NCBI GenBank assembly: GCA_023213315.1
Contig: JAKCPI010000488.1
Span: 23,941-87,940, forward strand
Origin: Euborellia annulipes
Lineage: Eukaryota > Arthropoda > Insecta > Dermaptera > Anisolabididae
DNA: 64,000 bases
Direction of reading: 5' to 3'
Shown: in pieces, positions 31,261 to 42,469 of the stretch
How the letters are laid out: the number at the start of each line of letters is the position of its first letter
Numbering within the stretch: the stretch's first letter is position 1
The notes under the pieces: model-generated
Seen by the model: only the letters and a program-made list of their open reading frames with translations
Database searches by the model: none
Told to the model about the DNA's origin: nothing
Made by a program: the position numbers and the translations under genes

Positions 31261-31684
31261 AAAAAAGAGTTAATAAAAATAGAATTACTTTAATAAATAA
31301 CTATTTGCAAATAAAATTGAAAATTTTAATAATTTAATTATAAAATTTCAAAACTAATTTAATTTACTTTTAAAATATTCATTACAATGTAAATATCATA
31401 CATTATTTAAATGTCAAAAAATAAAATAAATAAAACAATGAACAATAAATTCCCTCCAGCTATAATAATTTTGTTTAATTTTAAATAAGTTTAATTTTCC
31501 TATGGGGACTTTAATTTTTTCATGTTGGTATCATACATACATGCATTAAATCTGTCAAATTCAACTCTGGTTTTATCAGATATATTTTTAAGGTAATTTT
31601 TTTTTAATATTATATTTGTATTATTAAACTTTTTTGTTTGTTGATTTTTTTTTTTTTAGATTACGTAATCGATTGTTGTTTATA

Positions 31685-31973
31685 ATGGCGGCGGATAAAA
31701 TGCAATGTGGATTGAATAGAACTATTTATGAAATGGATTCATTTGACAATTCAGCATTTGTCAATTGGATTAAATAAAGAATGTAATTGGGGATTGTATT
31801 ATATTTTAGGTTTTTTTGTATTTGTAACATTCATTATTACTTATTATTATTTTATGATAAAAGGAGTTCAATGTGTCTGGATTGATCGTAATCATATAAC
31901 AGCTTGTCTTTTTTTGACTCCTTTTGCATATGTGAGTCAAATTTGGTCATATTTCTATGATCATGAACTATGA
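31685..31973 (+). CDS. candidate small membrane protein, frame broken
   Basis: A poly(T)-TAG acceptor-like site (31659) is followed 25 bp later by ATGGCGGCGGATAAAATG. This frame runs 30 codons (MAADKMQCGLNRTIYEMDSF...) to TAA at 31775. The overlapping +1 frame continues from ~31728 to TGA at 31971-31973, including a hydrophobic helix (YYILGFFVFVTFIITYYYF) and a Cys/Trp-rich tail. Joining them needs a single-base shift between 31728 and 31775, so this is an assembly indel, a pseudogene, or a wrong start choice. An AATAAA lies at 32267, just beyond an inserted SINE1. I do not recognise the family. Confidence 0.4.
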
Positions 31974-31979
31974 GAATAG

Positions 31980-32160
31980 CCCTCGGGGGTTGGGGTAGAG
32001 GGTTGCGGGCTACCTCTTATATCCCACCCCGCGGGGGTGGGCCCCCGGCCGGGCGGTGTGTTTTTTTTAATCCATTTTGTATACAATGGATTAAATAAAA
32101 AAGGGGCCCCCTCCATTATATTTTTTTTTTTTTAAAAATGGGGAAAGAAATATGTGTTGT

Positions 32161-32205
<45 letters not shown>

Positions 32206-32244
32206 AAAGTGGGGGTGTTTAAAAAAAAAAAAAAAAAAAAAAAA
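31980..32244 (+). mobile_element. SINE1 beside stop codon, 44-G run
   Basis: Degenerate SINE1 in G/C-rich form, with its GTGTGAATG part replaced by 44 consecutive G (32161-32204). 14 bp duplication AACTATGAGAATAG at 31966-31979 and 32243-32256. The left copy contains the TGA of the preceding ORF. Confidence 0.85.
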
Positions 32245-32399
32245 CTATGAGAATAGGTATTATTTGAATAAAAAAATTTAATTGTGCCCCCCCCCCCTTT
32301 CTTAATCATATTCCGTAATTTTTCAGACAATACATATATAAGTATACCTATCTGGATCATTAGATCTCCTTAATTTAAAAATATTATCATGGTATTTGT

Positions 32400-32587
32400 C
32401 AGGGCCGGAACTAGGAGATTTTTTAGGGGGGGGGGGCAAAATTTAATTTGCCGCCCGCTCCTTAAAATTTTTGAAATAAAATTCATATCATTTTACCATT
32501 TTATCTTTCTTTAATTGCCGCCCCCTGATAACTGCCGCCTGGGGCACATGCACACACTGCTCCCCCCCCCCCCTAGATCCGGCCCTG
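32400..32587. mobile_element. hAT MITE, TSD GTATTTGT
   Basis: 188 bp. Termini CAGGGCCGGAACTAGG and (inverse) CAGGGCCGGATCTAGG. Exact 8 bp duplication at 32392-32399 and 32588-32595. G and C runs inside. Confidence 0.93.
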
Positions 32588-32646
32588 GTATTTGTTAAAA
32601 ATATATCCCTATGAATATTAAAAAAGTTTAATTAATTATATAACAA

Positions 32647-33163
32647 CTAGCCGCGCCGCCCGCCTTCGGCGGGCTTCGCGTCTAGCCAGGGGCTACGCCC
32701 CCTGGACCCCCCACCAGCTGGCTCGGGCCCGCCTGCGGCGGACCCTCGCCTTTCTTAAATATGAGAAACGGGCCGGCGTCTAGAGGGCGGGGGGCTACGC
32801 CCCCTGGACCCCCCTCCAGCTTTCTTAATTATGAAAAGAAAATTATTATTACTACGTATTCCAATCCAGTGCCTGCTTGAGGATTTGTTTACATTCATGG
32901 AATACACAAATGAAAAGAATACAAAAATATTCCTCTGTACATTTCCTATGGAAGAAATCGTAACTTTAGGAATTAATAACTCGAAAAGTTATAGGAATTT
33001 TGGGACCCGAGTATTTTTCCGGGACTCTCTATAACGCCCTCTATAAGACTGCAAAATTTCGTTTCAAAATTCCAATGGGAAGTTGGTCAAACAGAGCGTG
33101 ACAGACGGACAACAGACGGAGGACGGACAGACAGACGGACACTCCGTAATTATTATATATAGA
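32647..33163 (-). mobile_element. Helitron H, tandem 3' termini
   Basis: Reverse strand: A|TCTATATATAATAATTACGG at 33163; GGACGGACAGAC repeats; body; then successive 3' hairpins. These include GGGGCGTAGCCCC with CTAG (~32692) and GCCCGCCGAAGGCGGGC near the outer CTAG at 32647-32650, followed by T. Its ends combine the 3' hairpins of both Helitron families. Confidence 0.85.
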
Positions 33164-33345
33164 TTTTTATTGTTTTTATTTTGAGAAAGTTAAATATTTA
33201 ATTATTTGAAATTAATTGGCTCTGATTTTTAATAAAACAATCCAATAATTAATAACAATTAATAATTAATAATAATAATAATAATTGGATTCAATTATTT
33301 AATTATTTTAATTAATTTTAATTGGCTTTAATTTTTCAAAGCCTG

Positions 33346-33584
33346 GGGATGGTGTAGAGTTAGGTCTAACCTCATATACCAAACGTCGGGGTTCGGACCC
33401 CAGGCAGTCGATGATTTTATATAAGGATTTGGATACCAAATGCTTATATAAGAATGCGGACCCCAATAGTATAATTATAAATAACGGATATCGTTTAAAG
33501 TCTAAATGGCCTAAGTGCCGAAAAGATGTGTGAATGGTGGAGTGTGAGGGAATGAGAAAAAGTAAATGTTAAAAAAAAAAAAAA
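33346..33584 (+). mobile_element. SINE1
   Basis: Head (GGTGTAGAGTTAGGTCTAAC, GGTTCGGACCCC), hairpin body, tail with GTGTGAATGG and poly(A). Several single-base deletions relative to other copies. Confidence 0.85.
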
Positions 33585-34085
33585 TTTCATAAGGCAAGAC
33601 AAAATTCAATGCTTTCCAATCGGCAAATTTTTGATTTTGCGTTTCCCCTTTTAAGAATTTTAGGATCCTAGTATTTATTCTCTCCATAACGTTCTCTATA
33701 AGACTGAAAAAGTTCATTTCAAAATTTCAACGGGAAGTTGGTCAAACAGAGCGTGACAAACCGGCTGACAAACAGACACTCCGCTATTGTATATATATAT
33801 ATAGAGATAATTGGGAAGTGTCCGTCTGTCTGTCCATGGGCGTAACTAGGGGGTATCCCGAGGCCCCCCCTCCAGAAAGCTCTCCGACCCGAGAAAAATT
33901 GAGTCAATATGGGGTCTTCAGTCCCATGCCCCCCCCCCAGCCAAATTTCCTAGTTACGCCCATGCATCTGTCTGTTTGACCGACTTCCCGTTGGAATTTC
34001 GCAATGAAATTTTACACTTTTACAGTAAAAATACTCGGGTCGCTAAATTCCAAAATGTTAAGACTCAAAAAATGTCTGAGCGAAA
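33585..34085. mobile_element. two Helitron 5' fragments, opposite strands
   Basis: 33585-33806 (reverse) matches 20870-21090. 33807-33834 plus 33965-34085 (forward) resumes CTGTCTGTTTGACCGACTTC after the embedded hAT MITE. Confidence 0.55.
33835..33964. mobile_element. short hAT-like MITE
   Basis: 130 bp. Termini CATGGGCGTAACTAGG / CCTAGTTACGCCCATG are a perfect 16 bp inverse pair. Flanks are CTGTCTGT-like on both sides, but the site is itself repetitive, so the target duplication is uncertain. Same family as 47542-49881. Confidence 0.85.
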
Positions 34086-35230
34086 GGGGGGTTAAAAAAA
34101 AGAAAGAGATTAATAATCCTTGATTTGTTGTTTTCAAATATAAAATATGAAAATTTATATTTAATCTAAAAAATATATTTTTGTATTTTTTTTTTTTTAA
34201 TCTATATAAAATCGGGTAGAATTTTTTTTTTTTTTGTTATTTGGGAGGATTGCCCCCTCGCCCCCCCCCCCCCACCCTTCCCACTCGACACCTTTATTCA
34301 CAGTCACTGATCGAAAGCCATCCAATTGAATTTAAATTGACACCTTTTGTTTTTAGCGGCAATCTACCCGAAATATCGTCAGCTGACGTAAACTAGCAAC
34401 AAATAGATAGAGGCTTTAGTAGTACCAACAACCACCATTTAGAAAAAAAAAAAAACATGACATATAAACGATAAATAAATTATAAATTTATATTTTTTAT
34501 AATATAGGTAAAATATTTAATAATTCATCACTGCCCCCACCCTAATCAGTACCACCCTCCACCCTGTGATCGCTTTAAATTTATTTTGAAATTATTTAAA
34601 TGAGATAATAATATTATTACTATTATATATAAATAAAAGTATTAAAATTAGATAAATTTTGTAGAATTTATTATTATTATTTTTTTTTTAAATATATTTT
34701 CCAAAAAATGATAAAATTTATATTTGGGAAATTTTATAAATAAATTTATAATAATAAAATAAAATTTCCCATATAAATTCGTTCATTATTTTCAAAATTA
34801 TCCATATAAAAATTTAAATAATTTAAATCTCACAATTATTTTTCAATAATTAATCAAATATATTAAAATTTTTTATTCGCACGTAATTAAGATTATATTT
34901 TCAAATTCAATTGTAATTATAAAATGACCTTGTTTCAGGCTTTCTGCCGCTAGGGGTGTTTTTGTGTGATTTTTGAACTCTCCACGTGGAAGAGGGGTGA
35001 ACTGTCATTTGTAAGGAAATGTTTATATAATCATACATCATTTTTTGGTGAGTTTGCTTAATTATTATTTTAATTTTTTTTTTTTTCTTTATTAAGTGTG
35101 TGTATGTATGAATAAAATAACGTGCTTTGTTTTTGTCATATGTTGTTGTTCTATATATATGGAAATTATAAGGTACATTTATGTCACTAATGCATGTCAT
35201 AAGCCTTGGATTTTTTTTTTCTTTTTATAA
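34086..35230. other. very AT-rich, no gene seen
   Basis: Long AT-rich stretch with T and A runs. 34300-34440 and 34920-35010 are less AT-rich, but no frame or known element is convincing. Confidence 0.45.
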
Positions 35231-35234
35231 TTTT

Positions 35235-35500
35235 AAAAACTGGTGTGACTGGTCGCACAGCACACAACTTTCTCTTATCTTCGGTATCGAACGTTGTGCT
35301 CTGTGCTTTCACACCAGATTTTTTGTGTCGTCATATATTTAGTTTCCGCCGATATATTAGAATTCAGTCCTATCTTACCTATGAAGAACAAGAGTAAAGT
35401 GGCTTTCAAAGGATTTCAAAATTCCAACAGGAAGTTGATCAAACAGAGCTTAACAGACAGACGGATAGACCGACATTAGCGAATTATATATATATAGATT
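35235..35500 (+). mobile_element. family A / Helitron chimera
   Basis: Family A hairpin and body 35235-35410, fused to a reverse Helitron H 5' end (AACAGGAAGTTGATC ... GACATTAGCGAATTAT) to ~35500. Family A is cut inside the body. Confidence 0.65.
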
Positions 35501-35768
35501 ATACTTAAATATTTTATTACCAAATAAAGTATCCCAGTATGCAAATTAGATTATTTTATTAAATATATGATATACCTAGTAACTTTAATATTATTTTTTT
35601 CTTTTGAATCAATTCGGTGTAAATAAAACCCGATATGTGAATATTTTTAACAAAAGTAACCCTAATACAAATTATTTTAGGTTATATGACACACTTCTAG
35701 TCCCTGTCAGAATTTTTCTACAATTGTCAAACAAACAAAAATTGTCACGACAATTATCATTCCAAAAA

Positions 35769-36390
35769 TTACCTTCGGTAATCGAAAGTTGTGTACTGTG
35801 CTTGTCACACCAGATTTTTTGTGTCGACATGTATTTAGTTTCCGACAGTAGGGTACAATTGAATTCAAGATGTAAAATTTATAAGTATGTGAAAATATTT
35901 ATATTTTGATACCATGGCAACCATTTCTCCTATCTTTTCTATGGAGTACAAGAGTAAAGTGGTCTTCAGAAGATTTCAATCACAAAATGAGAATATACAT
36001 TTTATAGAGAATCTAAAAAATAATTGATTTTTGAATTTTAAAAAAAATCGTTGGAGCAAATTTAGAGAAAATCGAAAAAAACTGAAAAAGTGAATCAGTA
36101 AAGTACTAGTACTCTTTGGTCGATTTTGTTCAAAAGCTTCGTGTCACGTCCCATGGGGGTGCCTAACTTAAATATAAAATTTCAACCTCCTGGCTCTTTT
36201 CGTTCTTGAGATATTTTGTTCACAGACACACACAGACAGACCATGTCGCGAAAACCACTTTTTTGGATTCAGGGGACCTCAAAACGTGAAGATCCATCAA
36301 AATCTCGACATCGAATTTTTGACATGAATCCAATACTTTCTCTCTCTATATATATTAACATATATATAGAGGTACGAGAAAGTAAAAAGG
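35769..36390 (+). mobile_element. family A, hairpin truncated
   Basis: Starts at the loop (TACCTTCGGTAATCG), with a complete body, CACACAGACAGACC and the terminal palindrome. Confidence 0.85.
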
Positions 36391-36777
36391 GACAAATTGT
36401 CAAAATTCAGCCTAGAAATTTTATGAAACACAAAAGTGATAAAATTGTCATGACAATTTAACAAAAATGTCATTTTTTTTTACTTGACAATTAAGTCAAG
36501 AGCGGATTTTTATGAAACAGGTACTCGACAAATTGTCACCTGTCATTGTCAGCTTTATTAAATAGGGACCAGCACACCAGATTTTTTGTATTTATTTTAA
36601 ATATTATTAACCATAAAATCTTTGCTTTTATTGCCAACCAGAAATCAACCCCCCCCCCTCCCTCTTCAGTTTAATATCGGCGGTCAATGTATCTTAAAAA
36701 AATTTCATTTCTATCTTAATTTTGAAACGGATTAAATAAATGGAAATTAAACAAATTTTTAAATTTAAAAAAAAAAA

Positions 36778-36812
36778 ATTAATTTGACGTTTCGAATATC
36801 TTCTTCAGGACT
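36778..36812 (-). ncRNA. degenerate hammerhead-like motif
   Basis: Reverse strand: GTC-CTGAAGA-AGATATTC-GAAA-CGTC-AAAT. Core sequences and stem III are kept, but stem II is almost gone. Confidence 0.4.
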
Positions 36813-37114
36813 TTATGTGAATAAAAAAAATTAAATCAAACAACTATTTAGTAATAAATTTATATATTTTATACACTGTATATAAATTAAAGTTTGTTTG
36901 TGCTGTATGCGTTCCTAAACTATAATAAATTCAGATTAGGGATATGGAGCCCCTCTACTATAAAAAAATGAATTTTTATGTGTCTCTTCAATTGGTAACA
37001 AAAAAACTTGAGTCCAGGGGGTGAAGCGCCTTGGCAGGCATTGAGGCTAGTTACAAATGCAAGGCTTAATAATGATGGTGTCAGAAGTCATATAAGTTAA
37101 TTAAAGTGGAACTT

Positions 37115-37512
37115 TTATTTGATGGCCTCAAATTTTTTTCACTCTTCTATCAGCATGTCTCGTTACAAGCCATGACGTCACAAGCCGCGACGACAAAAAT
37201 AGTAAAGTTGAAATTTAATATATATGACGAATTATAAAAAAATAATTGTGAGATTTAATTATTCAATTTTTAAATATAATTTTTAAAATTATTTAAAATG
37301 ATTCAAATCTTCAATTACATAAATAAATATTGTTCTCAGTTTTTAACATGCTTCTAATGATTTCCAATTTTCCAATAATTAAGTTAAGATTAAAAACGCG
37401 ATTTTAATACACTTAATTGAATAATTTTCTGAAAATTTTCAGTTAAACGCCTACGATCCGAAAAAAAAGTTTCACTTGCATCGTGGTTTCATAAAAACAC
37501 ACAATGTTGTTT
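37115..37512 (+). repeat. ~400 bp duplicated block, first copy
   Basis: From TTTGATGGCCTCAAATTTTT to TTTCACTTGCATCGTGG and ACACACAATG. Repeated at 40231-40645. Contains TGACGTCA (a perfect CRE palindrome) and GACGTCACAAGCCG units. It ends 130 bp upstream of the 37641 ORF. Confidence 0.85.
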
Positions 37513-37640
37513 TTTAATCGAAAGCATAAACTTTAAAATGAAGCACGTTATTTTAATAAATGCACTAAAATGATTATTTATTTATTTATTTATTTTTTTT
37601 TAATTTCAGATTCATTTTTTTTTTTCATATTCCATAAACA

Positions 37641-37940
37641 ATGTTCGCTAATATAAAAGAATTATTTCTAAATATTTTTGCTTATGAATTGAAATTAATT
37701 GTTAAAAAGAACGCCGCCGATTTCGCCCTCTATTTTTATTTTGGTTTATTAACATTGCTTAGTACTGTGTACATTTTATTTGTACTCTATTATAAATTAA
37801 CTGGAAGAAATTATCAGGAGAGTTTACGTCTATATTTACAAGATTTCAACAATCAAGTTGTTAATAGAGAGCATTTTATGATTTATCTAATTGTACTTGT
37901 CATGTTAAATTTTATTTGGACTTGTTATTTATTTTGTTAA
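37641..37940 (+). CDS. candidate two-pass small membrane protein
   Basis: 99 codons, ATG to TAA, starting MFANIKELFLNIFAYELK. A textbook acceptor (T-rich tract then TTTCAG, 37604-37609) lies 31 bp upstream, so the ATG would be near the start of a second exon. Hydrophobic segments at about residues 28-52 (FALYFYFGLLTLLSTVYILF) and 79-98 (FMIYLIVLVMLNFIWTCYLF) flank a polar loop. It does not overlap any repeat seen here. ATTAAA at 37945 could serve polyadenylation. Codon choice is AT-biased like its surroundings. I do not recognise the family. With the ORF at 31685 it makes a pair of short membrane ORFs that each follow a splice-acceptor-like site. Confidence 0.5.
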   Translation: MFANIKELFLNIFAYELKLIVKKNAADFALYFYFGLLTLLSTVYILFVLYYKLTGRNYQESLRLYLQDFNNQVVNREHFMIYLIVLVMLNFIWTCYLFC

Positions 37941-38336
37941 CAATATTAAATGATGGCGCTGTTTTAAAGAATTTTTTTTTTTTTTCTTTCCTACTTAACT
38001 ATTATTTTTTTTTTCTCTCTCATTAAGGGGGTTCAGGAGCGACGTCTAAAAGTACTTAAAAAAAAAAAAAACCTGGACTATTATAAGGATGCGGTTTTTT
38101 TTTTATGAATTATATTCATAAGAGATTATTGGGACATCGAGCTATAATTTTTTTAATGACTTATTAAAAAATTATCGTAATTAATTTTTTTGTTATCAAG
38201 CAAATACAAAATAACAATCTGCCCCAATAATCTTTAATTTTTTTTTAAATTAAAAAATGAATTTATTGTTATTATTAATCACATATTAATTAAGAAATTT
38301 TTAAAATAAGCTTAGATGATTTATTTAAAAATCAAC

Positions 38337-38447
38337 TGTCAATTTAGTTCAGCATTCTTGCAATAGATGGCAGGCTAGTCTAACAGCCGATCCACTAATA
38401 GCCTATATTTATATATTTTTATGCTTTTCTAAAAGATACATAATATA
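38337..38447 (+). repeat. dispersed repeat, left half
   Basis: Continues at 39484-39650 once the intervening transposon is removed. Matches the reverse of 24131-24365. Confidence 0.75.
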
Positions 38448-39483
38448 TGGACCGTTTATTTTGAAAGTGGTGTAAGTCCAATTTTTAAAAAATCTGAGAT
38501 ATCACATAATTCATGCTTAATTTAATGTAAATTTTCTATGTATAACTAACTAGTGACAAATTCCTTAAAAATTCCCATGTTTTGTACAATTGAAATTTGG
38601 TCGGTAAAGAAGTTGCATAATCGTTGATTATGATAGTGGTGTAAGTCCAATTTGAGCTAGGTAGCTTAGCAGATGATTGCCTGTTATTGTGCATTATTGT
38701 TTATAAACTTGTTAAGAATTACTAGCAGAGGCGTCATTTGTGGAGGGAAGGGTATTTGCCCCCCCCCCCCTCTCCTCCCTAAGTATTATTCTACGTAAAT
38801 AAAATATATCTACGAAACTGTCAAAATTAAAAAATTAATTTAATTAAATACCATTTGGCCAAATTTGAGATACCTATTTGTAAGAAAATTGAAGTGAGAA
38901 ATTGAAAAAAAAGTTTGCCCCCCTAAGAAAAAGTTGAAAAAGTTGAAATGGTTACGAGATTAGGTTACTTATTAATATAAAGAAATCAAGTAGTTATGAT
39001 CTTAAATACCTCCGGTGCATCATGTATGTTTCAAAACACGTCCCTATGCAGAGCATAAGTAAATATTATGCTACTAATATCTTGTAATTTTAACAATGTT
39101 ATTAACGTCTAAAATTAAAAATACTACTTCTATTTTATATCGTGTCATTATTTGTAAAGAATATTGCAATAATATGAAGCATATTTTAAGTGATAGTTGA
39201 TTTTTCAAAATTGAAATTCAACGATCTTTATAAAGATTAGAAATACAGTTGGTTAATTTTGAAAGTGGTGTAAGTCCATTTGCAGTAATGTAATTATATA
39301 ATAGTTTCGTCAAATTCGCCTAAAACAAATTTATATAACTAAATTAGATATTGATAAAGAAGTAGAAACATTCACCGACTTCATATCATTTGTCTAGAAT
39401 TTTAAATTAACAGATATGCAAACCTTTCATTTTCTCGAAACAATAGAAAATGGACTTACACCACTTTCAAAATAAACGGTCCA
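38448..39483. mobile_element. TA-flanked DNA transposon, 33 bp TIRs
   Basis: Perfect inverted termini of 33 bp, starting TGGACCGTTTATTTTGAAAG and ending GTGGTGTAAGTCCA. TA at both sides. The empty site is visible at ~24240 (reverse). The terminal motif GTGGTGTAAGTCCA is repeated internally at ~38635 and ~39263. No transposase frame, so non-autonomous. A hAT-like relic (GCAGAGGCGTCATTTG, ~38726) lies inside. Confidence 0.9.
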
Positions 39484-40185
39484 TATAATAACATTTATAA
39501 AGTATTTATTGTTAAAAGATCAATGAAAATCAACCAAGTGCATTAAATATTATTAGCTACCATTCTGACATCTCTTGGCAAATTTTTGAATTACTTGATT
39601 TTTTGGACATACTTTTTGTGACACACAACGCCATCTTATCGGGAAAAACATGCGTGACATCTTCTCTCCTATTTCGGCTTAATAAAAATATTTCGACATT
39701 TTTGTTGTGAAAAATAGCGACACATAATCATGGAGGGTTGGTCACAGGTGTGCCCGAGCCAGTTGAAGATGGAACCTTCGGTGGGCGGTGCAGCTAGTAA
39801 ATACGTAATTAAATATTAAAATCATAAAAAGAATGAATTTCATTTCATTTCATTAATCAATTTTTTTTTTTTTTTTTTTAGTACACTCTTGGTAAAAAGT
39901 GTAATTTTATTTGAATAAATCAAAATATAAATGAGAAAATAAATATTCATTGGCTGATTCAGTAGAGAGAGAGAGAGAGGCGAGCAATTGGCATTTTTAT
40001 TATTATTTTTTTTTTTTTTTGGCAAAAATTTGATGATTGAATTATCTTTCTTATTATCATTCAACTAATGAATAATAAAACCAATTATCATTATTATACA
40101 TATTGATTTGGAATGTTAAGATTAATAAAAAAAAAAAAATTGATTTGTAAACGATAATGTCATTTGGGAGGCACAGAAAGGAAAA

Positions 40186-40232
40186 AAAAATCTGGTGGGA
40201 CTGGCACACAGCACACAACTTTCTCTTACCTT
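40186..40232 (+). repeat. family A hairpin fragment
   Basis: AATCTGGTGGGACTGGCACA to AACTTTCTCTTACC, one hairpin arm only. Confidence 0.7.
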
Positions 40233-40645
40233 TCATTTGATGGCCTCAAATTTTTTCGCTTTCTATCAGCATGTCGCGTTACAAGCCGTGACGTCAAAGG
40301 CCGTGACACTACAAGCCATGACGTCACAAGCCGTGACGACAAAAAATAGAAAAGTTGAAATTTAATATATATGATCGAATTATAAAAAAAAATAATTGTG
40401 AGATTTAATTATTCAATTTTTAAATTGATAAAATATAATTTTTAAAATAATTTAAAATGATTCAAATCTTCAAATATTGTTCTCAGTTTTGAACATGCGT
40501 CTATTGATTCCCCATTTACCAATTATTAAGTTAAGATTAAAAACGCGATTTTAATACCCTTAATTGAATAATTTTCAGTTAAACGCCTACGATCCGAAAA
40601 AAAAGTTTCACTTGCATCGTGGTTTCATAAAACCACACAATGATT
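40231..40645 (+). repeat. ~400 bp duplicated block, second copy
   Basis: Second copy of 37115-37512, with an extra GACGTCA-containing unit near 40290-40330. Confidence 0.85.
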
Positions 40646-41147
40646 TTTTTTTTAAGTATTATTTTAATATATAAATGTTTTTCGAATGTTTATTTTCAAT
40701 TATATTTTTATTATTATATATACTTTTGTATTCTCTGTTTATAAAAAAACAAAATCGAAGGGCTGAATGGCTTCAAGGTATAATCGAGAAATAAAGAAAA
40801 AAAAAATTTCTATTTTAAATCATTTATTATTTATATTTTTTTTTAAATAACAAATCTATATATATCATCTCAAATCTTTTGTCTCATTGTGTTTGGGAGG
40901 GGGGGCGGTCGACCCCAAGCCCCCGTAGCGCCATCACTGACGCGACCATACATTTCGTCTCGAATAAATTACACTGTGCATCAAAAAAAAAAAAAAAAAA
41001 AAAATCGTAACATTTTGTTTTTTCTTAACAAGGCCTGTTATAATCTATCTTAATGGTACTGCCATTTATTAAACATTTAATATGAAATATCTTAACTATT
41101 TCTATCTAAATAAGTTTAATACAAATTCATATATTTTTAATAAATAA
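40646..41147. other. AT-rich sequence, one repeat block
   Basis: 41010-41130 (AATGGTACTGCCATTTATTA, AACATTTAATATGAAAT) recurs near 45120-45190 and inverted near 43620-43690. No gene. Confidence 0.5.
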
Positions 41148-41373
41148 GGGGTCGTCCACATATAAATATTACTTAACGCCTTTTTTGACGATTTTCTACA
41201 CCCTCCACCATGTAACAGTTAGTCACATACAAAGAAACCACCCTACAAATATTATGTCACAACATAGAACTACCCCCCCCCCCCCCCGAATAAAATTTCT
41301 TATACAAAATTCATATCATTTTACTTTTTTTTTTTTTTTTTTTCAAAAAATTTTATCAATTCAACTTTGAATT

Positions 41374-41590
41374 GCCCCGGGCTTGGCGTAGTTGGTAGCG
41401 CGCCTGCCTTGTATACCAAGGGTCGGGGGTTTGGATCCCAGGCAATCCGATGATTTTATTTAAGCCATTTGGATAACAAATGCCTGAACCCCAATAGATA
41501 TATTAATAATTAACGGTTATCGTAAAGTCTTATATGGACTAAGTTGCCGAAAAAGACTGTGAATGTGTGTGTGAATGAAAAAAAAAAAAA
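41374..41590 (+). mobile_element. SINE1
   Basis: Best preserved tRNA-like head in the window: GGCTTGGCGTAGTTGGTAGC, GCGCCTGCCTTG, box B GGTTTGGATCCC. Hairpin body partly deleted, poly(A) end. Confidence 0.88.
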
Positions 41591-41606
41591 ACTGAATTGT
41601 TATGAC

Positions 41607-42192
41607 TAGAGACCGGACAAAAAAGCATAAAAAAATGGAAAAAAAGTGCTTAAAAAAGCATAAAAAACTTGAATAAAAAGTTGTTAAATAAGCATATAAG
41701 TTGAAAAAAAAGCATCTCATAAGCAATTTTTACTCATACCAATGGCGTATACAAATTTTTTTTAAAGAAACTAAATTTACTCCGTCCCGCCCTGCGAAAA
41801 ATTTTTTTTTGCGGAACCAAATTTTTCACCCTGCGGAAAAAATTTTTTTACAGGGCTATATTTTTTTGCACTGCTGGGCCTTTTGGAAATTTTTTTTTTT
41901 GGGGGGGGGGGGGCGGGCCCCCCCCCCCCTTATACACGTCCCTGGTGTATGCGTGTGTGAATGGGAAAAGTTTTTTAATAAAAAAAAAAAAAAAAAAATT
42001 ATAAATATTCGTAAAATAAGTTCAAATAAGCACGAAAGGGAAAAAAAGCATGGAAACTCCAAAAAAAGCAAAAAAAGCATAAAAAATGCAATCTCAATGC
42101 ACTTTGTTTTTCCTAATTCGTATAGAAATTAAATATCTAATGGTTGCTTATAAAATTGAGCAATAAGCATTTTGCTTAAAATCCGGTCTCTA
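41607..42192. mobile_element. hAT element, TSD GTTATGAC
   Basis: Termini TAGAGACCGGA inverted. Exact 8 bp duplication at 41599-41606 and 42193-42200. Interior rich in AAAAAAGCAT units. A further relic with GGCGTATACA and GTGTATAAG ends lies at ~41741-41946. Confidence 0.9.
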
Positions 42193-42469
42193 GTTATGAC
42201 ACACTTAGAGAAACCCTCAGGTCTCCATGTCACAATTTATAACGTTTTGTCCATACCCCCCCCCCTAACGCGTTACGTAATATATGGACGACCCCTAATT
42301 ACAATTTTAATTAGACAAAGACAAAAATGTCGAAATTTTTTTATTAACGCCAAATTTCTAAAATAATCTTTCCAGTATAAATAGAAGAAATTCCATTGTT
42401 GAGTGGTAATTATTAGGATTAGGTAGATGTAGGCAGCCAGCAAGTGATAAAAAAAAACTTTATTTAAAT

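Larger units (their letters stand above)
41148..42295. mobile_element. Harbinger-like element hosting SINE1 and hAT
   Basis: Termini GGGGTCGTCCA in inverted orientation, followed by ATATTACTTAACGC and the inverse of GTTACGTAATATA. TAA target duplication at 41145-41147 and 42296-42298. No transposase seen. Confidence 0.75.

Noticed and set aside
32091..32360. Proline-rich protein on the reverse strand
   Set aside because: Produced by the 44-base G run and poly(A) of a SINE1.
33835..33964. Firm 8 bp target duplication for the short MITE
   Set aside because: The flanks are CTGTC repeats, so the apparent CTGTCTGT match is not informative.
41374..41445. tRNA gene
   Set aside because: A and B boxes are present, but the acceptor stem does not close and the sequence continues as SINE1 with poly(A) and flanking duplications.
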